From Streptomyces fradiae ATCC 10745 = DSM 40063 (GTDB lineage Bacteria; Actinomycetota; Actinomycetes; Streptomycetales; Streptomycetaceae): 64,000 nucleotides of DNA. This document shows, piece by piece, positions 37,566 to 44,575 of this stretch (its first letter is position 1; each line of letters begins with the position of its first letter). Below the pieces are notes generated by a model, which worked only from the letters and a program-made list of their open reading frames with translations, made no database searches and was not told where the DNA came from. The translations under genes were made by a program, and so were the position numbers. The stretch lies in contig NZ_CP023696.1 of assembly GCF_008704425.1 (NCBI RefSeq), positions 4,876,501-4,940,500 of the forward strand, read 5' to 3'.

Positions 37566-38657
37566 ATGACGACGCCCACGACGATCGAGCTCAAGCCCTC
37601 CTCGACCCCGCTGTCCGCCGCCCAGCGCGAGGCGGTCCTGGCCAACCCCGGCTTCGGCCGCCACTTCACCGACCACATGGTGACCATCAAGTGGACCGCG
37701 GGCCGCGGCTGGCACGACGCCCAGCTCACGCCGTACGGCCCGCTCTCCCTCGACCCCGCCAACATGACCCTGCACTACGCGCAGGAGATCTTCGAGGGCC
37801 TCAAGGCGTACCGCCGCCCCGACGGCACGGTCTCCCTCTTCCGGCCCGAGGCCAACGCCGAGCGGTTCCAGCGCTCCGCCCGCCGCCTCGCCATGCCCGA
37901 GCTGCCCGTCGAGACCTTCGTCGCCGCGTGCGACGCGCTGGTCCGCCAGGACGAGGCGTGGGTCCCGCCGCACGGTGGCGAGGAATCCCTCTACCTGCGG
38001 CCCTTCATGATCGCCACGGAGGTCGGGCTGGGCGTCCGGCCGGCCGACGAGTACCTCTTCGTCGTCATCGCGTCGCCCGCGGGCGCCTACTTCCCCGGCG
38101 GCGTGAAGCCGGTCTCCGTCTGGCTGTCGGAGAACTACGTCCGCGCCGTCCCCGGCGGCATGGGCTTCGCCAAGACCGGCGGCAACTACGCCGCGTCCCT
38201 GCTCGCCCAGGCCGAGGCCGCCGAGAAGGGCTGCGACCAGGTCGTCTGGCTCGACGCGCTGGAGCACAAGTGGGTCGAGGAGATGGGCGGCATGAACCTG
38301 TACTTCGTGTACGGGAACAAGATCGTCACGCCTGAGCTGACCGGCTCCCTCCTCGCCGGCATCACCCGTGACTCGCTGCTCCAGGTCGCCCGCGACCTCG
38401 GCTACGAGTCCGAGGAGCGCCGCGTCTCCACCGAGCAGTGGCGCCGGGACACGGAGAACGGCACGCTCACCGAGGTCTTCGCCTGCGGCACGGCCGCCGT
38501 GATCACCCCGGTCGGCACGGTCAAGTCGGCGAGCGGCGAGTGGACGCAGGGCGACGGCACGCCCGGCGAGGTCACCCTGAAGCTCCGCCGGGCCCTGCTG
38601 GACATCCAGACGGGCGCCGCCGAGGACACCCACGGCTGGACCCACCCGGTCGCCTGA
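37566..38657 (+). CDS. ilvE: Branched-chain amino acid aminotransferase
   Basis: 363 aa fold-type IV PLP enzyme; last step of Val/Leu/Ile synthesis and first of their degradation. FGRHFTDHMVTIKWTAGRGW and LHYAQEIFEGLKAYRRPDG at the N-terminus, PLP Lys203 in GFAKTGGNYA, NLYFVYGNKIVTPELTGSLLAGITRDS, FACGTAAVITPVG. ATG 37566 is used; in-frame GTG 37548 would add six residues. The final codons and stop are repeated twice more downstream. Confidence 0.96.
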   Translation: MTTPTTIELKPSSTPLSAAQREAVLANPGFGRHFTDHMVTIKWTAGRGWHDAQLTPYGPLSLDPANMTLHYAQEIFEGLKAYRRPDGTVSLFRPEANAERFQRSARRLAMPELPVETFVAACDALVRQDEAWVPPHGGEESLYLRPFMIATEVGLGVRPADEYLFVVIASPAGAYFPGGVKPVSVWLSENYVRAVPGGMGFAKTGGNYAASLLAQAEAAEKGCDQVVWLDALEHKWVEEMGGMNLYFVYGNKIVTPELTGSLLAGITRDSLLQVARDLGYESEERRVSTEQWRRDTENGTLTEVFACGTAAVITPVGTVKSASGEWTQGDGTPGEVTLKLRRALLDIQTGAAEDTHGWTHPVA

Positions 38658-38712
38658 CCCCGCCCCACCCGGTCGCCTGACCCGCCCGCCCCAGCCGGTC
38701 GCCTGACGGCCG
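38641..38712 (+). repeat. Threefold repeat of the ilvE 3' end
   Basis: CCGGTCGCCTGAC, carrying the last codons and stop of ilvE, occurs three times at about 24-bp spacing (near 38647, 38671 and 38694). Copies two and three lie outside the gene. Confidence 0.75.
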
Positions 38713-39022
38713 CCGAGGTCCGCCGCGCCCGCCGCGGCCCGCGTTCCGCCCTCCACGGCGGCCCGCGGGCGGCGGCGGGCGCCGTGCTTTCCGGCGGGCG
38801 CCAGGACGCAGGCGCCGTACGTCCGTGCGCCCGCACCCTCGCGCCCCGGCCGCGCCCACTCCTCCGCCCGCGCCTGCGCCGTGCCGCCCGTGCCGCCCGT
38901 GCCGCTCGCGCCGCCCACCCGTGCCGTGCCGCCTCCGCCTGTGCCGCGCCGCCCCACCCGCGCCTCCCCGCCCGCCCCGCCCGTGTCGCGCCCTCCGGCC
39001 CCGTCCCCTCCGCGCGCGGAGC

Positions 39023-39039
39023 ATGGAGCGGCGCTCCAT
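39023..39039. promoter_or_regulatory. Operator candidate, TetR-like
   Basis: ATGGAGC-GGC-GCTCCAT, perfect 7-bp arms. Size and symmetry are typical for TetR-family operators, and a TetR gene ends this gene cluster. Confidence 0.5.
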
Positions 39040-39066
39040 CTGTTCCCCCTCACATATCCGCCCTGA

Positions 39067-39105
39067 TTCTCATCCAGGTCCCATCCGTTTAGAGTGATGC
39101 TCTAA
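39067..39105 (+). promoter_or_regulatory. ureAB promoter with overlapping inverted repeat
   Basis: TTCTCA (39067-39072), 17-bp spacer, TAGAGT (39090-39095). The -10 is inside TTAGAG-TGATG-CTCTAA (39089-39105), a perfect 6-bp inverted repeat. Promoter call is by hexamer match and spacing only. Confidence 0.45.
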
Positions 39106-39142
39106 GTCAACCTCGTCGTACACGCCAGGAGGTGCGAGGGCC

Positions 39143-39970
39143 GTGCGCCTGACCCCCACGGAACGCGACCGGCTGCTCCTCTTCAGTGCCGCCGAACTCG
39201 CCCGGTCCCGCCGCGCCCGCGGGCTCCGGCTGAACATCCCCGAGGCCACCGCCCTGATCGCGGACACCGTCTGCGAGGCCGCGCGCGACGGCCTGCGCCT
39301 CGCCGAGGCCGTCGAGGCGGCCCGCTCGGTGCTCGGCCCGGACGACGTCCTGCCCGGCGTGGCCGACGTGGTCACCGAGGTCCACGTGGAGGCCGTCTTC
39401 GACGACGGCTCCCGCCTCGCCGTGGTCACCGACCCCATCGGCGGCCCCTCCGCCGGCCCCGACGCGCCCGGCGCCCTGCTGCCAGGGGCCGGATACGGCG
39501 AGGCGGCCCCGGTCGCGACGCTGACCGTCCGGAACACCGCCGCCGTGCCGGTCAGCGTCACCTCCCACTTCCACTTCTTCGAGGCCAACCCCCGGCTGCG
39601 GTTCGACCGGGCGGCCGCCTACGGGATGCGGCTGTGCGTCCCGGCCGGCTCGTCGGTGCGGTTCGACCCGGGCGGCGAGGCGGAGGTCGGGCTGGTGCCC
39701 CTCGGCGGCGACCGGGTGGCGATCGGGTTCGCCGGGCTGGTGGACGGCCCGCTGGACGCGCCCGGCGCGAAGGAGGAGGCCCTGCGCAGGGCGGCGGCCT
39801 GCGGCTACCTCGGCGCCGCACCGGACCCCGGCCCCGGCCCGGACCCCGGCCCCGGCCCGGACCCCGGCCCCGGCCCGGACCCCGGCCCCGGCCCAGACCC
39901 CAGCCCCGGCCCCGACTCCGACCCCGAGGGCCGGCCCAGCCAGGCCCCCGCCGCCCGTGAGGAGGACTGA
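39143..39970 (+). CDS. Urease-like gamma-beta fusion subunit
   Basis: 275 aa. Gamma domain residues 1-100 (RLTPTERDRLLLFSAAELARSRRARGLRLNIPEATALIAD), beta domain ~110-215 (ATLTVRNTAAVPVSVTSHFHFFEANPRLRFDRAAAYGMRL...). Then a ~60-residue tail of GPGPDP repeats not needed for the fold. Gamma-beta fusions are known in some ureases. Together with UreC it would form the trimer core. GTG start after AGGAGG. The stop shares one base with the ureC ATG, so the pair is coupled. Confidence 0.85.
   Translation: MRLTPTERDRLLLFSAAELARSRRARGLRLNIPEATALIADTVCEAARDGLRLAEAVEAARSVLGPDDVLPGVADVVTEVHVEAVFDDGSRLAVVTDPIGGPSAGPDAPGALLPGAGYGEAAPVATLTVRNTAAVPVSVTSHFHFFEANPRLRFDRAAAYGMRLCVPAGSSVRFDPGGEAEVGLVPLGGDRVAIGFAGLVDGPLDAPGAKEEALRRAAACGYLGAAPDPGPGPDPGPGPDPGPGPDPGPGPDPSPGPDSDPEGRPSQAPAAREED
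39821..39910 (+). repeat. 18-bp tandem repeat in the ureAB 3' end
   Basis: About five copies of an 18-bp unit coding PDPGPG, nearly identical at DNA level, with the last copies degenerate. Lies after the beta domain. Confidence 0.85.
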
Positions 39971-41652
39971 TGGACCCCTACGCGTACGCCTCCGTGCACG
40001 GCCCCCGCGCCGGCGACCGCGTCCGCCTGGGCGACTCCGGCCTCACCGTGCGGGTCGAGTCCGACGCCCAGAAGCCGGGCGACGAGTTCCTCGCGGGCTT
40101 CGGCAAGACCGCCCGCGACGGGCTGCACCTGAAGGCCGCCGCCGTCCGCGACACCTGCGACGTGGTCATCAGCAACGTCCTGGTCGTCGACGCCGTGCAG
40201 GGCATCCGCAAGGCGTCGATCGGCATCCGGGAGGGCCGGATCCACGCCATCGGCCGGGCCGGCAACCCCGACACCCTCGACGGGGTCGACGTGGTCGTCG
40301 GCACGGGCACCTCCATCGTGTCCGGCGAGGGCCTGATCGCCACCGCCGGGGCCGTCGACACCCACGTCCACCTGCTGTCGCCCCGCATCATGGAGGCGTC
40401 GTTGGCCTCCGGGGTGACCACGATCATCGGCCAGGAGTTCGGGCCCGTATGGGGCGTCGGCGTCAACTCGCCGTGGGCGCTGCGCCACGCCTTCAACGCC
40501 TTCGACGCCTGGCCGGTCAACATCGGCTTCCTGGCGCGCGGTTCGTCCTCGGACCCCGCGCCGCTGGTGGAGGCCCTGGCCGAGGGCGGCGCCTCCGGCT
40601 TCAAGGTCCACGAGGACATGGGCGCCCACACCCGCGCCCTGGACACGGCGCTGCGGGTCGCCGAGGACCACGACGTGCAGGTCGCCCTGCACAGCGACGG
40701 CCTCAACGAGTGCCTGTCCGTGGAGGACACCCTCAGGGTCCTCGAAGGGCGCACCATCCACGCCTTCCACATCGAGGGCTGCGGCGGCGGCCACGTCCCC
40801 AACGTCCTCAAGATGGCGGGCGTCCCCCACGTCATCGGCTCGTCCACCAACCCCACGCTGCCCTTCGGGCGGGACGCGCTCGCCGAGCACTACGGGATGA
40901 TCGTCTCCGTCCACGACCTCAAGACCGACCTGCCCGGTGACGCGGCCCTCGCCCGCGACCGCATCCGCGCCGGGACGATGGGCGCCGAGGACGTCCTGCA
41001 CGACCTGGGGGCGATCGGCATCACCTCCTCGGACGCCCAGGGCATGGGCCGGGCGGGCGAGACCGTGCGCCGCACCTTCGCCATGGCCGGGAAGATGAAG
41101 GCCGAGCTGGCCCCGCTCGACGGCGACGGGGACGGCGACGACAACGCCCGCGTCCTGCGGTACATCGCCAAGCTCACCGTCAACCCGGCCATCGCCCACG
41201 GCCTCGCCCACGAGATCGGCTCCATCGAGCCCGGCAAGCTCGCGGACATCGTGCTGTGGCGGCCCGAGTTCTTCGGCGCGAAGCCGCAGCTCGTCCTGAA
41301 GGCGGGCTTCCCCGCGTACGGGGTGGTGGGCGACCCGAACGCCGCCACCGACACCTGCGAACCGCTCGTCCTCGGTCCGCAGTTCGGCGCCCACGGCGCG
41401 ACGGCCGCGGACCTCTCCGTCGCGTTCGTCTCCGGCGCCGCCGCCCAGCTCGGTGCCGACCGGATGCCCACCCGCCGCCGGCGCGTCGCCGTACGCGGCA
41501 CCCGCGGCATCGGCCCCGCCGACCTGCGCCGCAACTCCCGCGTCGGCGAGGTCGCCGTCGACGCCCGCACCGGCCTGGTCACCCTCGACGGCGAGCCGGT
41601 CCGCTCGGACCCCGCCGACTCCGTCTCCCTCAACCGCCTCTACTTCCTCTGA
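39970..41652 (+). CDS. Urease-like alpha subunit (UreC paralog)
   Basis: 560 aa amidohydrolase. All nickel ligands of urease are present: His132/His134 (DTHVH), Lys212 carbamylation site and His214 (FKVHED), ALHSD, FHIEG and TSSD. But the mobile flap reads SVHDL where urease has VCHHL: the Cys is Val314 while the catalytic His is kept (His315). The loop after GVTT is also altered (IGQEFGPVWGVGVNSPW), and there is an acidic DGDGDGDD insert. No ureD, ureE, ureF or ureG gene is nearby. It may be a urease that borrows accessory proteins from elsewhere or an enzyme for another urea-like substrate. The agmatine deiminase gene follows 11 bp later. Confidence 0.82.
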   Translation: MDPYAYASVHGPRAGDRVRLGDSGLTVRVESDAQKPGDEFLAGFGKTARDGLHLKAAAVRDTCDVVISNVLVVDAVQGIRKASIGIREGRIHAIGRAGNPDTLDGVDVVVGTGTSIVSGEGLIATAGAVDTHVHLLSPRIMEASLASGVTTIIGQEFGPVWGVGVNSPWALRHAFNAFDAWPVNIGFLARGSSSDPAPLVEALAEGGASGFKVHEDMGAHTRALDTALRVAEDHDVQVALHSDGLNECLSVEDTLRVLEGRTIHAFHIEGCGGGHVPNVLKMAGVPHVIGSSTNPTLPFGRDALAEHYGMIVSVHDLKTDLPGDAALARDRIRAGTMGAEDVLHDLGAIGITSSDAQGMGRAGETVRRTFAMAGKMKAELAPLDGDGDGDDNARVLRYIAKLTVNPAIAHGLAHEIGSIEPGKLADIVLWRPEFFGAKPQLVLKAGFPAYGVVGDPNAATDTCEPLVLGPQFGAHGATAADLSVAFVSGAAAQLGADRMPTRRRRVAVRGTRGIGPADLRRNSRVGEVAVDARTGLVTLDGEPVRSDPADSVSLNRLYFL

Positions 41653-41663
41653 GGACCGCCCCC

Positions 41664-42677
41664 ATGACGTTCCGCATGCCCGCCGAGTGGACTCCCCACG
41701 AGCGCACCTGGATGGCCTGGCCCACCGCCAACCCGACCTTCGCCACACCGGAGGACCTGGCCTCGGCCCGAGCGGCATGGGCACGGGTGGCCCGCGCCGT
41801 ACGCCGCTTCGAGCCGGTCACCCTGGTCACCGCCCCCGGCGACGCCGACTCGGCCCGAGCCCTCCTCGGCGACGCCGTCGACCTGGTGGAGCGCGACCTC
41901 GACGACGCCTGGATGCGGGACACCGGCCCCACCTTCGTCACCGACGGCACCCGGCTCGCCGCCGTGGACTGGGTGTTCAACGGCTGGGGCGCCGCCGACT
42001 GGGCCCGCTGGGAGCACGACGCGAAGGTCGCCCGCCATGTCGCGGACCTCGCCGGGGCCCCCGTGCACGCCAGCCCGCTCGTCAACGAGGGCGGGGCGAT
42101 CCACGTCGACGGCGAGGGCACGGTCCTGCTCACCGACACGGTCCAGCTCGGCCCCGAACGCAACCCCGGCTGGACCCGCGCCCAGGTCGAGGCGGAGGTG
42201 CACGCCAGGCTCGGCACCACCAAGGCGATCTGGCTGCCGCGCGGGCTGACCGCCGACTACGGCGACTACGGCACCCGCGGCCACGTCGACATCGTGGCCG
42301 CCTTCGCCCGGCCCGGCGTCGTCGTCGCCCACACCCAGCCCGACCCCGCCCACCCCGACCACGAGCCCTGCAAGGAGATCGTCGCCCTCCTGCGCTCCCA
42401 GACCGACGCGCGGGGCCGCGCCCTGGAGGTCGTCGAGGTCCCCGCGCCGACCGTCCTCCAGGCCGACGGCGGGTGGGTCGACTACTCGTACATCAACCAC
42501 TACCTCTGCAACGGCGGTGTCGTCCTGTGCGCCTTCGACGACCCGCGCGACGAGACGGCGGCGGATGTCTTCCGCCGCCTGTTCCCCGACCGCGCCGTGA
42601 CCCTCGTCGACGCCCGCCCCGTCTTCGCCCACGGCGGCGGCATCCACTGCATCACCCAGCAGCAGCCCCGGGTCTGA
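41664..42677 (+). CDS. Agmatine deiminase
   Basis: 337 aa pentein enzyme converting agmatine to N-carbamoylputrescine and ammonia. N-terminus PAEWTPHERTWMAWP, DDAWMRDTGPTFV, His207 in GHVDIV, nucleophile Cys329 in GGGIHCITQQQP, and VNEGGAIHVDGEG. A family relative, peptidylarginine-type deiminase, cannot be fully excluded, but the motif set fits AguA. 11 bp after ureC, so very likely in the same operon, linking arginine/agmatine nitrogen with the urease-like enzyme. Confidence 0.85.
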   Translation: MTFRMPAEWTPHERTWMAWPTANPTFATPEDLASARAAWARVARAVRRFEPVTLVTAPGDADSARALLGDAVDLVERDLDDAWMRDTGPTFVTDGTRLAAVDWVFNGWGAADWARWEHDAKVARHVADLAGAPVHASPLVNEGGAIHVDGEGTVLLTDTVQLGPERNPGWTRAQVEAEVHARLGTTKAIWLPRGLTADYGDYGTRGHVDIVAAFARPGVVVAHTQPDPAHPDHEPCKEIVALLRSQTDARGRALEVVEVPAPTVLQADGGWVDYSYINHYLCNGGVVLCAFDDPRDETAADVFRRLFPDRAVTLVDARPVFAHGGGIHCITQQQPRV

Positions 42678-42781
42678 GACCCGCGCGCGGGCGGCGCCGG
42701 GAGGACCGCTGACGCCCCCGCGCGGGCGGCACCGGGGAAAACCGCTGGTCCGGCCATGGGTGCGGCTGACAGCCTGCGCCC

Positions 42782-43303
42782 ATGGCCGACGCACGCCCCG
42801 CCCCGCACCCCGACTACCGGATCACCCGGACCTACGCCCTGCCCGAGGACGCCTGGCACATCGAGCTCGACCACCGCGACGCGAGCCGCCTGGTCACCGC
42901 CGTCATCCCCGACGAGGACCCGGCACGCGAGCCCTCCTTCCACCTCTTCGCCCCGGACGGGCACGACGTGCCGTACGAGGTCCTGGTGTGGTTCATGGCC
43001 GAGGCGGCCGACGAGGTGCGCACCCTGCGGGCCTGGACGAAGCTCCCGGCCGCCGCCGTGGACACGGTCGTGGCGCTGCGCGAGGCGGTAGCCGCCGACG
43101 GCTGGGCCGACGAGGACGGTCCGGCCCTGCTCGCCCTGCTCTCCGGCGCGCTCCCCGGCGACCAGGTGGCGGCGGTCGTCCTGGAGGTCCTCGGAGTCGG
43201 CACGGAGGCCCTGACCGGCCCGCCGCCCGCCCCCGCCGCCGTGGCGGCTCTGCGGGAACGGATGGCGGGGGCGGGATGGGCATCGGGTACAACGGACGGG
43301 TGA
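42782..43303 (+). CDS. Hypothetical protein upstream of TetR
   Basis: 173 aa, no recognised domain. YRITRTYALPEDAWHIELDHRDASRLVTAVIPDEDPAREPSF suggests a beta-rich N-terminal half, then helices (VLVWFMAEAADEVRTLRAW; AAAVDTVVALREAVAADG). No signal peptide or membrane segment. Start ATG 42782 lacks a clear Shine-Dalgarno. Its stop overlaps the TetR GTG start by 4 bp, so the two are coupled and the protein may relate to the regulated pathway. Confidence 0.65.
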   Translation: MADARPAPHPDYRITRTYALPEDAWHIELDHRDASRLVTAVIPDEDPAREPSFHLFAPDGHDVPYEVLVWFMAEAADEVRTLRAWTKLPAAAVDTVVALREAVAADGWADEDGPALLALLSGALPGDQVAAVVLEVLGVGTEALTGPPPAPAAVAALRERMAGAGWASGTTDG

Positions 43304-44229
43304 ACGACCCCCAAGCCGCCCCCGCCGAAGAGGGCTCCGCCGGCCCCGCCCCCGGCGCGGCAGGCCCCACCGGCCGCGCCCGCACCGGCGGCGCCTCCGC
43401 CCCCACCGGCGGCGCCTCCGCCCAGGCGGGCGGCGCCTCCGCCCCCACCGGCGACGCCTCCGTCCAGGCGGGCGGCGCCTCCGCCCCCACCGGCGACGCC
43501 TCCGTCCAGGCGGGCGGCGCCTCCGCCCCCACCGGCGGCGCCTCCGCCCAGGCTGACGGCCCCGCCGCCCGGACGGACGGCGGCCCCGCCGCCCGGACGG
43601 ACGGCGGCCCCGCCCGCGCCCCCCGCCCCGCCCGGCGCCGCAACACCGCGCCGCCTCGCGAGGACGTGCTCGCCGCAGCCATGGCGACCATCGCCGAGCG
43701 CGGGCTGGACGGCCTCACCATGGCCGGCCTCGGCCGCGACGTCGGCATGAGCAGCGGCCACCTCCTCTACTACTTCCGCACCAAGGACGAGCTGCTGCTG
43801 CGCACCCTGGAGTGGAGCGAGGGCCGCCTCGGCGCGGAGCGCGGCGCCCTGCTGTCCCGGCACGACCTCCCCGTCGCCGGGCGTCTGGCCGCGTACGTCG
43901 AGCTGTACGTCCCCGACGGCCCCCGCGACCCGCACTGGACGCTCTGGCTGGAGGTGTGGAACCGCTCGCAGTACGCCGGCGACGACGCGCGCGACCGCCA
44001 GGCGGCCATCGAGGGCGCCTGGCACCGCGATCTCGTCGCCCTCATCGCCGAGGGCGTCTCGCGCGGCGAACTGCGCCCCGTCGACCCCGACCGGTACGCG
44101 GCCCGGCTGCGCGCCCTCCTCGACGGGTTCAGCGTCCACGTCGCCGTCGGCCTGCCCGGCACCGGCCGCGCCCAGGTGCTCGCCCAGGTGCGCGAACACC
44201 TCGCCGAAACCCTGCTGTCCGGGTCTTGA
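43300..44229 (+). CDS. TetR-family regulator with repeat-rich N-terminus
   Basis: 309 aa. Residues 1-120 are low-complexity Ala/Gly/Ser/Pro with four 14-aa repeats. The TetR helix-turn-helix follows: EDVLAAAMATIAERGLDGLTMAGLGRDVGMSSGHLLYYFRTKDELLL, then a BetI/TetR_C_6-like ligand domain ending in DRYAARLRALLDGFSVHVAVGLPG. GTG 43300 overlaps the previous stop; ATG 43276 is an alternative. No start codon lies in frame within the repeats, so the long N-terminus is probably translated. Best candidate regulator for the urease-like operon. Confidence 0.8.
   Translation: MNDPQAAPAEEGSAGPAPGAAGPTGRARTGGASAPTGGASAQAGGASAPTGDASVQAGGASAPTGDASVQAGGASAPTGGASAQADGPAARTDGGPAARTDGGPARAPRPARRRNTAPPREDVLAAAMATIAERGLDGLTMAGLGRDVGMSSGHLLYYFRTKDELLLRTLEWSEGRLGAERGALLSRHDLPVAGRLAAYVELYVPDGPRDPHWTLWLEVWNRSQYAGDDARDRQAAIEGAWHRDLVALIAEGVSRGELRPVDPDRYAARLRALLDGFSVHVAVGLPGTGRAQVLAQVREHLAETLLSGS
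43387..43554 (+). repeat. 4 x 42-bp tandem repeat in tetR
   Basis: Four contiguous 42-bp units (from 43387, 43429, 43471, 43513) each coding GGASAPT plus GGASAQA or GDASVQA. In frame, so copy-number change would not shift the frame. Two ARTDGGPA copies follow. Confidence 0.88.
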
Positions 44230-44283
44230 CCGCATCGTGAGATCCGTGCCCACGCGGTGGCGCACCTGTGGCAGACTGCCGCC

Positions 44284-44340
44284 GTGCTCGCAAACCCGAT
44301 GATTATCGGCAGCAGCGCGCCGGTCCGCAGTGACCGCTGA
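44284..44340 (+). CDS. cimA leader peptide
   Basis: From GTG 44284: MLANPMIIGSSAPVRSDR, 18 aa, TGA at 44340; the in-frame ATG 44299 gives MIIGSSAPVRSDR. Consecutive Ile codons (ATT ATC) upstream of a U-run terminator and an isoleucine-pathway gene fit attenuation. No Shine-Dalgarno; CAGACT at 44273-44278 sits five bases before the GTG, so a leaderless leader peptide is possible. Confidence 0.65.
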   Translation: MLANPMIIGSSAPVRSDR

Positions 44341-44393
44341 ACGACGGCAGTGACCCCGCCGCGGCAGCGACACCGTGTCCCAGACCCGCGCGC

Positions 44394-44428
44394 AGACCTC
44401 TCGCACCCGCGAGGGGTCTTTTCGTTTT
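44394..44428 (+). terminator. cimA attenuator terminator
   Basis: AGACCTCTCGC (44394-44404) pairs with GCGAGGGGTCT (44409-44419), 11 bp with one G-U, 4-base loop, followed by TTTTCGTTTT. It is 147 bp before cimA and 54 bp past the leader peptide. Confidence 0.82.
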
Positions 44429-44575
44429 CCGGGCCCCACCCGAGGGCCGGCGGCGAGCGCGCGAGAATGGGGACAAGCGGAACCACCCATTCCCCCACCC
44501 GGGCCCCCCACCCCGCCCGGGACCGGGCGGGGGAGGGAATCCCACCGGAGCCCATCCGACAGGAGCAGGACAGCC

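Larger units (their letters stand above)
38713..39142. other. Low-complexity gap before the urease-like operon
   Basis: Spacer rich in GTGCCGCC-like repeats to about 39000, no coding signal in any frame. The last 120 bp are different: lower GC, two inverted repeats and promoter-like hexamers (next entries), and AGGAGG at 39127-39132 ahead of ureAB. Confidence 0.6.

Noticed and set aside
38870..39000. GTGCCGCC repeats considered as coding or as a mobile-element end
   Set aside because: No frame has normal composition, no target duplication or transposase is present. Simple-sequence spacer.
43387..43554. Regular repeats considered as a CRISPR array
   Set aside because: Units are contiguous without unique spacers, in frame inside tetR, and there are no cas genes.
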